From NCBI RefSeq assembly GCF_017303275.1, contig NZ_JAFKOJ010000006.1, forward strand, positions 186,001 through 250,000: a DNA stretch of 64,000 bases. The letters are read 5' to 3'. A model generated the notes under the pieces. It saw only the letters and a list, made by a program, of their open reading frames with translations, was not told the DNA's origin and did not search any database. Below are positions 1-8,321 of the stretch, piece by piece (within the stretch, counting starts at the first letter, position 1; each line of letters begins with the position of its first letter). The translations under genes and the position numbers were made by a program. This stretch comes from Bacillus sp. NTK034 (GTDB lineage: Bacteria; Bacillota; Bacilli; Bacillales; Cytobacillaceae).

Positions 1-109
1 TCATTGATTTTCGTCTTTTTAAAGCGAAGAAAAAATCAGGGGCATCCAGGTAAAGGAATCGCTGGGACATGCTAACTGAACGTACATTTTAAAAGGGATT
101 GGTGATGGA

Positions 110-1231
110 ATGTTAAAAGAGAATATATCTCTCAGCCAGCTGCTGACATTGTTGATCAATTTCCTTTTAGGAAGCGCCATTGTTGTCGGAGTAGGCGGGG
201 ATGCCAAGAAAGATGCCTGGATTGCAATCGCAGCCGCCATAATGATCGGGTTTGGAATCATGCTATTCTATTATTTCTTAATCAGCCGGGTGCCTGGAAA
301 AAATTTATTCGAGATGATGGAGTTTGGCTTTAAAAGGCCGCTTGCAATCATTTTTTCTATTATATACGTGGTTTACTTTCTGTATCTGGCCTGCAGGGTG
401 GTCCGTGATTTTGGCGAATTGATTGCTTCGGCCATTCTGCCATCGACACCAATAGAAATCATCTCGCTGACCATCTGTCTGCTGATGTCTTATATTTTGT
501 ATCTCGGTCTTGAAGTCCTGGGGAGAACTTCGGAAATTTTCACTCCTTATTTATTCGGATTTTTGTTTCTTCTAACCATCCTGCTATTTGCAAGCGGCAA
601 TGCCAATCTACATGAGATTAAGCCTGTGCTTGGGGATGGGCTTCGGCCAGTTTTGAATGCGCTTTTTCCAACTTTAATCGTGTTCCCTTTTGGCGAGCTC
701 ATTGCATTTACACTCATTCTACCGGTTGTAACCAACTTTAAATATTGTTTGCGTGTTTCATTGATGGGAGTGGGAATAGCAGGTGCACTTTTATTATTTG
801 CGATGTTTCTGATGATTGTCACACTTGGAGCTGATGCTTTGCAGCGTTCCAATTTTCCTATGCTCAGTTCTGCACGCGAAGTCTCAATCGGCAATTTTAT
901 TGAAAGAATAGATGCACTCGTTGTTTTTATTATGATGCTGGGGATTTTGGTCAAGGGTTCGGTGTTCATGTTTGCTGGATTGAAAGGCCTTGAGTACACC
1001 TTCCGGCTTCCTTACCGGTATTTTTCCTTGCCGGTAGCCATGATTGTTTCATCTTTTTCTATATTAATATCAGTAAATTTCGGTGATCATTGGCAGGAGG
1101 GGCTTGAGTTGGTCCCATACTTCCTGCACTTGCCATTGCAGTTTGGACTGCCATCACTTCTGCTGATCGCAGTTTTGTGGAAGCGGCGAAAGAAAAAGGC
1201 TAAACCCGGTGTGAAGGGGATGAAGTTTTGA
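110..1231 (+). CDS. Spore germination permease, GerAB/GerKB type
   Basis: A 373-aa, almost wholly hydrophobic protein with about ten membrane segments, typical of the B subunit of GerA-type germinant receptors (APC-superfamily fold). The family sits in the inner spore membrane and binds the germinant. The start at 110 follows GGTGAT; an in-frame stop lies 11 codons upstream. Its stop overlaps the TTG start of the A-subunit gene by four bases, so the three genes form one translationally coupled operon. B comes first here, unlike the usual A-B-C order. The cognate germinant cannot be read from sequence. Confidence 0.93.
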   Translation: MLKENISLSQLLTLLINFLLGSAIVVGVGGDAKKDAWIAIAAAIMIGFGIMLFYYFLISRVPGKNLFEMMEFGFKRPLAIIFSIIYVVYFLYLACRVVRDFGELIASAILPSTPIEIISLTICLLMSYILYLGLEVLGRTSEIFTPYLFGFLFLLTILLFASGNANLHEIKPVLGDGLRPVLNALFPTLIVFPFGELIAFTLILPVVTNFKYCLRVSLMGVGIAGALLLFAMFLMIVTLGADALQRSNFPMLSSAREVSIGNFIERIDALVVFIMMLGILVKGSVFMFAGLKGLEYTFRLPYRYFSLPVAMIVSSFSILISVNFGDHWQEGLELVPYFLHLPLQFGLPSLLLIAVLWKRRKKKAKPGVKGMKF

Positions 1232-2817
1232 GTATTCTTAAATCACTTTTAAAAATGCGCCAAAAGAAAGAATATCCTGTTCAGCCTGCGGAAGCTGCGG
1301 ACTCTGGCCCAGATCTTAAAAGCATGAGTCTGGAACAGCTGAAAAAAAGAATAAATGCAGAGTTCGGCAGCACGGTTGATTTAAGCATGGATGAGCTGAA
1401 AACAGAAGGAAAAGATGCTTTACTCATCTATCTTACAACAATGATTGATACAAAATTATTAAAAGAAACGATCCTGCAATCGCTCAGCGGGAAGGAGGAT
1501 GGAATTGAATTAACAACGGAGGACGATTTGAAATCGCTATGCAAAGAGAAATTCGGAGGGGCAGGTTACCAGCTGGTTAAGTCATTCGATGATATCATTA
1601 CTGCACTCCTTTATGGCAACATCATTATTATTTTTAAAGATATGGAAAAAGCGCTTTCCCTTTCCATGGCCTCAGGTGAAGACCGTTCCATTACAGAGCC
1701 AAGCACCCAGACGGTTATTAGGGGGCCAAAGGATGGTTTTGTGGAATCGATATCAACAAATGTTAGTCTGCTGAGGAGAAGAATTAAAAACAGAAAGCTT
1801 CGTTTTGAAAAATTTATTATTGGATCTGAGACTAATACTTCTGTATACATCGGGTACATGGAAGGCATATCAAATGAGAAGATCGTCCAGGAAGTCCGCA
1901 AAAGGCTTGGCCAAATCAAAGTGAACGCCATTTTTGAATCTGGAAATATTGAAGAGCTGATTGCAGACAAATCAGCTACACCCTTTCCGCTGGCGCTGAA
2001 TACAGAAAGGCCAGATGCGGTGGCATCCAATTTGCTTGAAGGGAAAATTGCCATCCTTGTTGACGGGACTCCTTTTGTGCTGGTAGTTCCGGCTGTTCTG
2101 GTTGATTTCTTTTCCATTGCAGAAGATTATTATCAAAACTTCATGATGGGAAGCTTTTTAAGAATGATCAGGTATTTATCGTTTATGATTGCCTTGATTA
2201 CGCCATCCTTATATGTCGGGATTTTAACCTTTCATCATGAACTTCTGCCGACACCCCTGCTTCTCGGTATCATCGCACAGCGGGAGGGAGTGCCATTTCC
2301 GGCAGTCATTGAAGTGCTATTGATGGAAGTTACCTTTGAGATTCTGCGTGAAGCCGGTGTCCGGATGCCTCGTGCTGTCGGGCAGACAGTATCAATTGTA
2401 GGCGCTCTCGTAATCGGACAGGCTGCAGCTGAAGCAGGGATTATATCAAATATAATGGTCATCATTGTCGCCATTACAGCCATCGCCAATTTTGTATCAC
2501 CCACTTATAGTTTTGCTGCTGCAGCAAGGCTGTTAAGATTCCTGCTGATCATTGTGTCGGCTTTTCTGGGCCTTTATGGCGTCCTGATTGTTCTTGTTTT
2601 TATTGTCGCCCATCTAAGCTCTCTCAGATCCTTTGGCGTTCCTTATCTTTCACCTGTTGCTCCATTTATCATTGAGCAGCAGAAAGATGTCTTTTTCCGG
2701 TTCCCGATTTGGAGTATGTGGAAGCGGCCAGCTTACCTAAAAACACAGAATCCTGAAAAGTTTTCAAAGACCGGGTCGCCTTCTCCTCCTCCAATGGAAG
2801 GAGAGCAGTCCAATTGA
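1228..2817 (+). CDS. Spore germination protein, GerAA/GerKA type
   Basis: A 529-aa A subunit of a GerA-type receptor. The hydrophilic N-terminal half (about residues 1-290, with the phrase SIGYMEGI-like VYIGYMEGISNE) is followed by a C-terminal membrane part of about five segments (residues 300-480) and a proline-rich tail. It starts with TTG inside the overlap TTGA with the permease gene, and ends in the same kind of TTGA overlap with the C subunit. In the family this subunit oligomerises in the inner spore membrane and is proposed to form an ion channel. Confidence 0.94.
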   Translation: MSILKSLLKMRQKKEYPVQPAEAADSGPDLKSMSLEQLKKRINAEFGSTVDLSMDELKTEGKDALLIYLTTMIDTKLLKETILQSLSGKEDGIELTTEDDLKSLCKEKFGGAGYQLVKSFDDIITALLYGNIIIIFKDMEKALSLSMASGEDRSITEPSTQTVIRGPKDGFVESISTNVSLLRRRIKNRKLRFEKFIIGSETNTSVYIGYMEGISNEKIVQEVRKRLGQIKVNAIFESGNIEELIADKSATPFPLALNTERPDAVASNLLEGKIAILVDGTPFVLVVPAVLVDFFSIAEDYYQNFMMGSFLRMIRYLSFMIALITPSLYVGILTFHHELLPTPLLLGIIAQREGVPFPAVIEVLLMEVTFEILREAGVRMPRAVGQTVSIVGALVIGQAAAEAGIISNIMVIIVAITAIANFVSPTYSFAAAARLLRFLLIIVSAFLGLYGVLIVLVFIVAHLSSLRSFGVPYLSPVAPFIIEQQKDVFFRFPIWSMWKRPAYLKTQNPEKFSKTGSPSPPPMEGEQSN

Positions 2818-4007
2818 GAAATTATGGTGTGGTGTTTGCCGTTATTTTGACTGCTATACTGCTCTCTGGATGCTGGGATCAGAGAGAGCTGGGCGAAATA
2901 ACCGTTGTGACAGGAATGGCTGTGGATAAGGGCGAGGATGAAAAGTATACTCTGACTGTAGAAGGCATAAATGCAACAGAATTGAATAACCGCACTGCCA
3001 GCGGAAATGCGCCATCCATTGTTTATTCTGCTGAAGGAAACTCTCTGGCAGAACTGACTTATAGAGTGAATGAAGGGATTTCCAGGCATTTGATCTATTC
3101 CCACATGCGCACTTTGATTATTGGAGAAGAACTTGCAAAAGAAGGGATTATTGATTTTATTGATTTTCTGGAGAGAAACCGGGAAATCCGGGATGATTTT
3201 AATATTTTGATTGCAAGAGGGGGAAAGGGATCTGATGTATTAAAAGTGACGTATCAATTTCAGAAATCTACTTCTTTAAAATTGCACACTCAGCTGGACA
3301 CCATGATGAAGGATTGGGGCGGAGATCCAGGCGTGAGGATGAATGATGTCATTACAGCATGGACCGCTCCGGGACGTCAGCCTGTAATGGCTGCTGTCAG
3401 GATCAAGGGTGACCCGGAAGCTGGCGCCAGCGCGGAAAATATGATGAAGGTCACCCCGGATGCGCTTGTCGTCCTGGACTCACTGGCTATATTCAAAGGT
3501 GATAAGCTGGAAGGATTTCTGACACTGGAGGATTCAAGAAATTACTTATGGCTTCAGAATAAGATCAAAAAAACATCCATTACAGTCAAATGCAGTGAAA
3601 ACCGGTATATGGGGCTTAGAATATATGATACAAGGACAAAGATTAAAGGAAAACTCGAAAATGGAAAAGCAAAGATTAATATAAAAATCAGAGCTGAGGC
3701 GTATATTGACGGGACTCATTGCAACGATCAGTTTGATAAAGCAAGGACTTATAAAGAAAGTGCAGAAACTGCCCAAAAACAGATTAATGAGATGGTCACA
3801 AAAACGATTGAGAAGGTTCAGCAGGAATATGGTACCGATATTTTTGGTTTTGGTGAAGTTGTGCTGAGACAGGATTATCAGAATTTCAAAAAAGTCCAGA
3901 AAAACTGGGATGAAAAATTTAGTGATGCTGATATAAATGTAGACACAACTTTAATCATTCGGCGAACAGGCATCAGGACTAAAAGCTTTTTGAAGGAAGT
4001 AAAGTAG
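2814..4007 (+). CDS. Germination lipoprotein, GerAC/Ger(x)C type
   Basis: A 397-aa lipoprotein that completes the germinant receptor. A short signal peptide ends in the lipobox LLSGC at about residues 17-21, followed by WDQRE, a hallmark of Ger(x)C proteins. The TTG start overlaps the upstream stop by four bases. After diacylglyceryl transfer to the Cys by Lgt, the protein is expected on the outer face of the inner spore membrane. Last gene of the operon; a hairpin with a T-rich tract follows at 4084. Confidence 0.95.
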   Translation: MRNYGVVFAVILTAILLSGCWDQRELGEITVVTGMAVDKGEDEKYTLTVEGINATELNNRTASGNAPSIVYSAEGNSLAELTYRVNEGISRHLIYSHMRTLIIGEELAKEGIIDFIDFLERNREIRDDFNILIARGGKGSDVLKVTYQFQKSTSLKLHTQLDTMMKDWGGDPGVRMNDVITAWTAPGRQPVMAAVRIKGDPEAGASAENMMKVTPDALVVLDSLAIFKGDKLEGFLTLEDSRNYLWLQNKIKKTSITVKCSENRYMGLRIYDTRTKIKGKLENGKAKINIKIRAEAYIDGTHCNDQFDKARTYKESAETAQKQINEMVTKTIEKVQQEYGTDIFGFGEVVLRQDYQNFKKVQKNWDEKFSDADINVDTTLIIRRTGIRTKSFLKEVK

Positions 4008-4022
4008 AGATCCTTTCCTTCA

Positions 4023-4051
4023 TTGACGCATAAAAGCTGTATTGATATAAT
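4023..4051 (+). promoter_or_regulatory. Sigma-A promoter for the PLP-enzyme gene
   Basis: TTGACG, a 17-base spacer, then a perfect TATAAT. It lies just after the germination operon and 80 bases before the PLP-enzyme start. The hairpin at 4084-4104 falls in the resulting 5' leader. Confidence 0.75.
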
Positions 4052-4083
4052 TTTTCTATAATTCAGCTAATTATTGCATTAAA

Positions 4084-4114
4084 GGTCTGGGCATTGTCCA
4101 GCCCTTATTTCTTT
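4084..4114 (+). terminator. Hairpin with T-rich tract, terminator or leader attenuator
   Basis: GGTCTGG pairs imperfectly with CCAGCCC around a short loop and is followed by TTATTTCTTTT. It can end the germination operon, but it lies downstream of the promoter at 4023, so it may also attenuate the next gene. The leader (about 75 bases) is too short for an S-box, and no S-box or T-box motif is seen. Confidence 0.5.
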
Positions 4115-4130
4115 TAAAGGGGAAAGCCAA

Positions 4131-5264
4131 ATGAATTTCGAAACTTCTGTTCTGCACAAGAAAAGTAAGAGCAACCGCAAAATTCAAAGCAAAGTAACGC
4201 CGATCTATCAAACTTCAGCCTTCTCATTCAATGATCTGGATGAGCTCGAGGGATTTTATCAGGGAAACGGCAATTATCTATATTCCCGGGTCGGAAATCC
4301 AAATACGGATGAGCTTGGTGAATTAATTGCCAGCCTGGAAGGAGCACCAGCCGGGACGGCTGCCTCATCCGGTTTATCTGCCATTCTGGCGGGAGTGCTT
4401 GCTGTGGTCAAAAGCGGCGACCATATTGTGGCAGCGGATGACCTGTACGGCGGAAGCTTCCAATTAATCAAAGAAGAGCTGACACAGCTCGGTATAGAAG
4501 TAACCGTTGTTCCTTTCTCTGATGCTTCACAAGTGGAGGAAGCCATACAGGAGAATACAAAACTTCTTTATTCTGAATCCATCACAAATCCTCTATTGCG
4601 GGTGGAAAACCTTGAGGAAGTCGTCCGCCTGGCAAAGAAGCATAATCTCGTTACCCTGATCGATAATACATTTGCCACTCCATATCATTGCCAGCCTTAT
4701 TTGAAAGGCATTGATTTAGTTGTTCATAGTGCAACGAAGTACATTGGCGGGCATAGCGATATTACAGCAGGTGTCCTGGCTGGAGAAGAAGAGCTGATCG
4801 GAAAAGCACGCGGAAAAATTGTTAACCTTGGGGCTAATTTAAGTCCGTTTGAGGCCTGGCTGACTTGCAGGGGAGCGAAAACCCTGGCTCTCAGAATGAA
4901 GCAGCAGTCAGCAAATGCCATTAGAGCGGCAAGGGCATTAGAGCAAAATCAAGAAATAAAAAATGTCTATTATCCTTTTCAGCACGGTGAAGAAGGGTTT
5001 GGCGCCATTGTGACGATTGAATTGGCTGACAGTGCTGATGTGAATGAGTTTTTTAAAGAGCTGGGGTGGATTAAAATTGTGCCGACACTTGCGGGTGTTG
5101 AAACGTCAGTATCCCATCCGCTGACAACATCGCACCGGGCACTGCCCCCTGAAGTATGCAGGGAACTCGGCATTACCAAGCAGGTGGTGCGGATATCCAT
5201 CGGAATTGAACATGCGGATGATATCATTGCCCAGCTGAATAAGGCTATTATTCAGAGTCTGTGA
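4131..5264 (+). CDS. Transsulfuration-family PLP enzyme (cystathionine gamma-synthase / MetI-like)
   Basis: A 377-aa fold-type I PLP enzyme of the Cys/Met metabolism family. The PLP-binding lysine is K203 in SATKYIGGH. Upstream are the YSRVGNPNT phosphate-binding motif and DNTFATPY. The C-terminal substrate region is VETSVSHPLTTSH. The segment after YYP is shortened as in B. subtilis MetI, so O-acetylhomoserine-dependent synthesis of cystathionine or homocysteine is more likely than lyase activity. A clear RBS (AAAGGGGAAAG) precedes the ATG. It stands alone, without the metC partner usual in Bacillus. Confidence 0.85.
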   Translation: MNFETSVLHKKSKSNRKIQSKVTPIYQTSAFSFNDLDELEGFYQGNGNYLYSRVGNPNTDELGELIASLEGAPAGTAASSGLSAILAGVLAVVKSGDHIVAADDLYGGSFQLIKEELTQLGIEVTVVPFSDASQVEEAIQENTKLLYSESITNPLLRVENLEEVVRLAKKHNLVTLIDNTFATPYHCQPYLKGIDLVVHSATKYIGGHSDITAGVLAGEEELIGKARGKIVNLGANLSPFEAWLTCRGAKTLALRMKQQSANAIRAARALEQNQEIKNVYYPFQHGEEGFGAIVTIELADSADVNEFFKELGWIKIVPTLAGVETSVSHPLTTSHRALPPEVCRELGITKQVVRISIGIEHADDIIAQLNKAIIQSL

Positions 5265-5270
5265 TGACTA

Positions 5271-5760
5271 TTAGATGCTCTCAAGCTGGTCAAACAGCCA
5301 AAGCTTCAATAATACCAAAAAGATAATAGTTACGATGAAGTTTTTCAGGCTGAATGTCAACTTGCCATCCTTGTGCAGAACAATGCCCATTGAAACCAAG
5401 TACCAGAACCACTTCTTATTGGTCAATCTATTAGGGTTAGAGAATTGTCCGTCCCGTTTCTTTTTATTTTCATGACGGGCCCAGAGAAGTACAACGATAA
5501 TATCTAGACAAGAGCCAATAGAAATAGCTGTGATCACAAAGGTAGGATGGCTGCCATTTTCCTTCGTTCTCAGCTGTTTTCTTTTCCTGTTTGTGCTTGT
5601 GAATCTCGAGTTCTTTTGAAAAAGCAGAAGAAATTTCTGAAGGCTGTTCTTGTAGAAAAGAAGGTTTAAGGGTAACAGCCGCAAAAATTAAACTGCATAA
5701 TAACGCAAAATAAATGAGAAAAAACATAAAAGTTTGCTTGCTGGAACGGTTCTTTTGCAT
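5271..5760 (-). pseudogene. Frameshifted small membrane protein gene
   Basis: Two minus-strand frames join into one plausible protein. Frame 1 starts at 5760 (MQKNRSSKQTF) after GGGAGG, has a membrane segment at about residues 10-30 and reads to about residue 68 (TAENEG). The continuation, starting GSHPTFVITAISIG, lies in the neighbouring frame and carries two more hydrophobic segments before the stop at 5271. The span is 490 bases, that is 3 x 163 + 1, so removing one base in the TTTT run at 5557-5560 restores a protein of 162 residues. I do not recognise the family. It is either a real one-base frameshift or a sequencing error. Confidence 0.6.
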
Positions 5761-5892
5761 TTGAAAAACCTCCCTATAACACCATCGTACCATTTTCAAT
5801 ATCAAAATATTGGAAAGTACTGTTACGAAATATCGAACAATTGTAAAAAAATTCAAGGCGCAGTTTTCAGGAATGAAGTGATTCCTTCCATT

Positions 5893-5914
5893 AAATACTA
5901 AGGTAATAGTATTT
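5893..5914. promoter_or_regulatory. Inverted repeat before the glycosylase gene
   Basis: AAATACTA and TAGTATTT are perfect inverse complements separated by six bases, ending just upstream of the AGGAAGGAG ribosome binding site. It could be an operator or an RNA hairpin that affects translation. It does not match LexA or PerR boxes. Confidence 0.35.
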
Positions 5915-5932
5915 TAGGAAGGAGCTGACGCC

Positions 5933-6742
5933 ATGCCTGAACTTCCGGAAATGGAAACCTACAAAAGGCTTTTAACGGAGCAGCTGGCCCGTAAAGTCAT
6001 TACAGATGTAGAGGTGAATCGGGAGAAATCCATCAACGTGCCGCCTGTCCAATTTAAAAGTCAGCTGATTAATACGCAAATATCCGAAATCCACCGAAGG
6101 GCTAAACATCTTATTTTTAAGCTGAGCTCCGGTAAAAATCTGTTGCTGCATCTGATGCTTGGCGGCTGGATGTATATTGGCAATGAAACAGACAATCCTG
6201 ACCGCACCAAACAGATCATTATCTCTTTTGGAGATAAAAAGCTTTACTTTATTGGACTTAGACTTGGCTATCTCCACTTGCTGACAGACACAGAGTTGGA
6301 AAAGGAGCTTTCAGATCTGGGACCGGAGCCCTTGGATCAAACATTAGGATTTCCGGCCTTTCGCGAACTGATCGGAAGCAGAAGAGGAATGCTGAAAACG
6401 ACATTTATCAATCAGCAGTTCCTTTCAGGAATCGGCAACTGCTACAGCGATGAAATCTGTTTTGAAGCGGGCTTGCTGCCTATGAGAAAAGCGGATGAAT
6501 TGGATGAGGAGGAAATAAAAATCCTTTTTCAATCTATGAAGGGTGTCTTAACCAGGGCCATCCAGTTTGGCGGCTATATGGAAGTGCCTTTGTTTAAAGG
6601 AGATGCTAAAACCGGGGGGTATAATAAACAATGCAGAGTATACGATCGAGAAGCAGAGCCATGCCTCCGCTGCGGCAGCCCTATAGTGAAAGAAGAAATT
6701 TCTTCCCGGAAAACGTTTTTTTGCGCAAATTGCCAAAACTAA
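5933..6742 (+). CDS. Fpg/Nei-family DNA glycosylase/AP lyase
   Basis: A 269-aa base-excision-repair glycosylase. The N-terminus PELPEME supplies the catalytic Pro after Met removal and the conserved Glu. The beta-hairpin lysine is in HRRAKH. GIGNCYSDEI corresponds to the helix-two-turn-helix. The C-terminal zinc finger has C-x2-C (CLRCG) and C-x2-C (CANC). It differs enough from canonical MutM (for example ME rather than VE after PELPE) that the substrate, 8-oxoguanine or oxidised pyrimidine, is not settled. Good RBS AGGAAGGAG. A strong terminator follows. Confidence 0.9.
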   Translation: MPELPEMETYKRLLTEQLARKVITDVEVNREKSINVPPVQFKSQLINTQISEIHRRAKHLIFKLSSGKNLLLHLMLGGWMYIGNETDNPDRTKQIIISFGDKKLYFIGLRLGYLHLLTDTELEKELSDLGPEPLDQTLGFPAFRELIGSRRGMLKTTFINQQFLSGIGNCYSDEICFEAGLLPMRKADELDEEEIKILFQSMKGVLTRAIQFGGYMEVPLFKGDAKTGGYNKQCRVYDREAEPCLRCGSPIVKEEISSRKTFFCANCQN

Positions 6743-6743
6743 G

Positions 6744-6773
6744 AAAGAGGCTGCCTTTACTGCAGCCTCTTTT
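6744..6773. terminator. Bidirectional terminator
   Basis: AAAGAGGCTGC pairs perfectly with GCAGCCTCTTT (11 bp, 7-base loop), with T and A runs on either side. It separates the glycosylase gene from the convergent 47-codon gene. Confidence 0.85.
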
Positions 6774-6775
6774 CT

Positions 6776-6919
6776 CTACTCTTCCGGATCACTCTGAATC
6801 CTATCAACTGTCGTGGAATCACTGGAATCCATTGCCCCCTTTAAAAAATGGACAAGCATAAATCCGGCCAGTCCCAATGAAACCATAAAACCGATTGTAA
6901 TTGCCCACATTAGAGCCAT
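6776..6919 (-). CDS. Small membrane protein, 47 aa
   Basis: A short minus-strand gene, MALMWAITIGFMVSLGLAGF at the N-terminus, with one membrane helix (about residues 4-28) and a hydrophilic acidic tail (DSSDSTTVDRIQSDPEE). Start chosen at 6919 because GGGAGG lies seven bases upstream. It ends next to a perfect shared terminator. Codon use and the RBS support a real gene. I do not recognise the family; single-helix proteins of this kind are common and often unnamed in Bacillus. Confidence 0.7.
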   Translation of the reverse strand: MALMWAITIGFMVSLGLAGFMLVHFLKGAMDSSDSTTVDRIQSDPEE

Positions 6920-6957
6920 CCTTTAACCTCCCATTTTCATAAGATAGAAAGTATAAA

Positions 6958-7285
6958 TTTTGAACGTCGATAACTGTCTAGCTCCAGCGCCTGCCCCCTC
7001 GAGGTCACAAGCATGTCTTGTTGCGGCTCCTAGGGACTCGGGGTCATAAGCCTTTTCCTTTCAGAAGGAAGAACGCCTTCTTACAGGAACCGGCTTATGC
7101 CTGTCGTCCCTGGGCAGTCGCCTCCACATTTCGAGCAATCCTCCCGAAAAGACAAAGAATGCCTTTCCGGGAGGCTGGTCTTGTGCTTGAGGCCCCCAGG
7201 ATGGGGGTCATGCAGACGTTGCCACAGGACGTGGCTCTTTTAGTCTGCGTTCCTTCGTGGGCAAGGCGCTTCCGCTTTTCTGAAC
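6958..7285. repeat. Structured intergenic repeat element, full-length copy
   Basis: A GC-rich, non-coding block in an AT-rich gap. Left end: TTTGAACGTCGATAACTGTC. Right end: GCAAGGCGCTTCCGCTTTTC. The ends carry an imperfect inverted repeat (GCGCCTGCCC against GGGCAAGGCGC). Inside are nested stems: CATAAGCC (7045) with GGCTTATG (7092), GAAGG with CCTTC between them, AGGGAC with GTCCCT, and CTCCCG with CGGGAG near 7141-7172. A short second copy with the same ends lies at 60650-60730. It resembles the dispersed palindromic repeats seen in many Bacillus intergenic regions. Open frames inside it are spurious. The remaining stretch to 7438 shows nothing but the RBS of the next gene. Confidence 0.65.
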
Positions 7286-7438
7286 CAAGAACGTTTCCTT
7301 ACTAAAAGGTATATGCCTGAAATATTCAATCTTTCCCTTTCGATTATGAAAAAAGGAAGGGAACAGGGTGCTGCCTATCGAAGTAAAGAAGATGGCATAG
7401 TGTTTTACAGCCAAAAGCGCTAAAGGAGGAGATCTCTT

Positions 7439-7918
7439 TTGGATTTCAAAACGGCCGATTTATGTGATGACCACAGCAAAGAGCTGCTTATTTGCCAGCA
7501 GGAGTTTAAATCTTATGGGCAAAAAAGAAAGTTTTCCGGTCCCATTTCAACGGTTAGAGTGTTTGAAGATAACGTTCTGGTAAAAGAAGCACTGGAGTCC
7601 ATTCCAGAGGGAAGTGTGCTGGTGGTGGATGGCGGCGGATCAAAAAGATGCGCCTTAATGGGTGATCGGCTTGGTGAGATTGCCCAATCAAGAAAGCTTG
7701 CCGGAGTAATTATATACGGCTGTGTTCGCGATACTGTGGAGCTAGGAAGCCTGGATATAGGAATCTTCGCACTTGGCAGCAATCCTTTGAAAAGCCGGAA
7801 AGAGGGAAAAGGGGATCACGATATACCTGTCACATTTGGCGGGATTGACTGGAAGCCGGGAGAATATGTATATGCAGATGAAGATGGCGTAATTGTCTCT
7901 TCGAAAGCTCTTATCTAA
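7439..7918 (+). CDS. RraA-family protein (RraA / HMG aldolase-like)
   Basis: A 159-aa protein of the RraA / 4-hydroxy-4-methyl-2-oxoglutarate aldolase family. The glycine-rich [17 protein letters not shown] and [10 protein letters not shown] segments are the family signature, including the Arg and Asp used for metal and oxaloacetate binding in aldolase members. TTG start, set by a strong AAGGAGGAGATC. RNase E, the partner of E. coli RraA, is not expected in a Bacillus, so a role as aldolase or oxaloacetate decarboxylase is at least as likely. A terminator follows directly. Confidence 0.85.
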   Translation: MDFKTADLCDDHSKELLICQQEFKSYGQKRKFSGPISTVRVFEDNVLVKEALESIPEGSVLVVDGGGSKRCALMGDRLGEIAQSRKLAGVIIYGCVRDTVELGSLDIGIFALGSNPLKSRKEGKGDHDIPVTFGGIDWKPGEYVYADEDGVIVSSKALI

Positions 7919-7923
7919 AGATG

Positions 7924-7950
7924 AACACCCGCTGTTAAGCGGGTGTTTTC
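7924..7950 (+). terminator. Terminator after the rraA-like gene
   Basis: AACACCCGC and GCGGGTGTT form a 9-bp stem with a 6-base loop, followed by TTCTGTTT. Confidence 0.85.
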
Positions 7951-8009
7951 TGTTTATATTCACTTTCCTGCTTAACATAGAATACCGTATTTAAAAGGGG
8001 GTGCACCAT

Positions 8010-8267
8010 ATGTTTATGATCTTTTTATTATTTTGGGCAGCCGGCATTTATCTTTTGTACCGGAGCAGGAAAGAGGAAGAAGAGCTTTTGGTACTGAAAC
8101 TGATTGGTTATTATCTATTAGGCACATTTACTTTTAGCTTTAATGGCATTGTTTTGCCAGTTGGGTTTGTCATCAGTTTATACCTAAAGCCCGGGCAGAA
8201 CAGAAGCGTGAAGCGCGGCTCTGCGATTTTCGGGCTGGTCATAATGGTCCTTGGCCTTTTTTATTGA
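8010..8267 (+). CDS. Small membrane protein, 85 aa
   Basis: A hydrophobic protein with three predicted membrane segments (about residues 3-18, 30-58 and 65-85) joined by short charged loops (RSRKEEEE, KPGQNRSVKRGS). The ATG at 8010 is preferred over the GTG at 8001 because AAAGGGGG lies about nine bases before it. Family not recognised. Confidence 0.7.
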   Translation: MFMIFLLFWAAGIYLLYRSRKEEEELLVLKLIGYYLLGTFTFSFNGIVLPVGFVISLYLKPGQNRSVKRGSAIFGLVIMVLGLFY

Positions 8268-8321
8268 TGGCATTAAATTGCCGGGAGGCGGATGCCATCA
8301 TAAATGCCATTCATAAGGCTA

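Noticed and set aside
5540-5565. Programmed frameshifting in the 5271-5760 gene
   Set aside because: No classical slippery heptamer and no stimulatory structure; a simple indel fits better.
7018-7305. A 95-aa plus-strand ORF inside the repeat element
   Set aside because: Composition is that of the structured repeat, with no RBS and no protein-like pattern.
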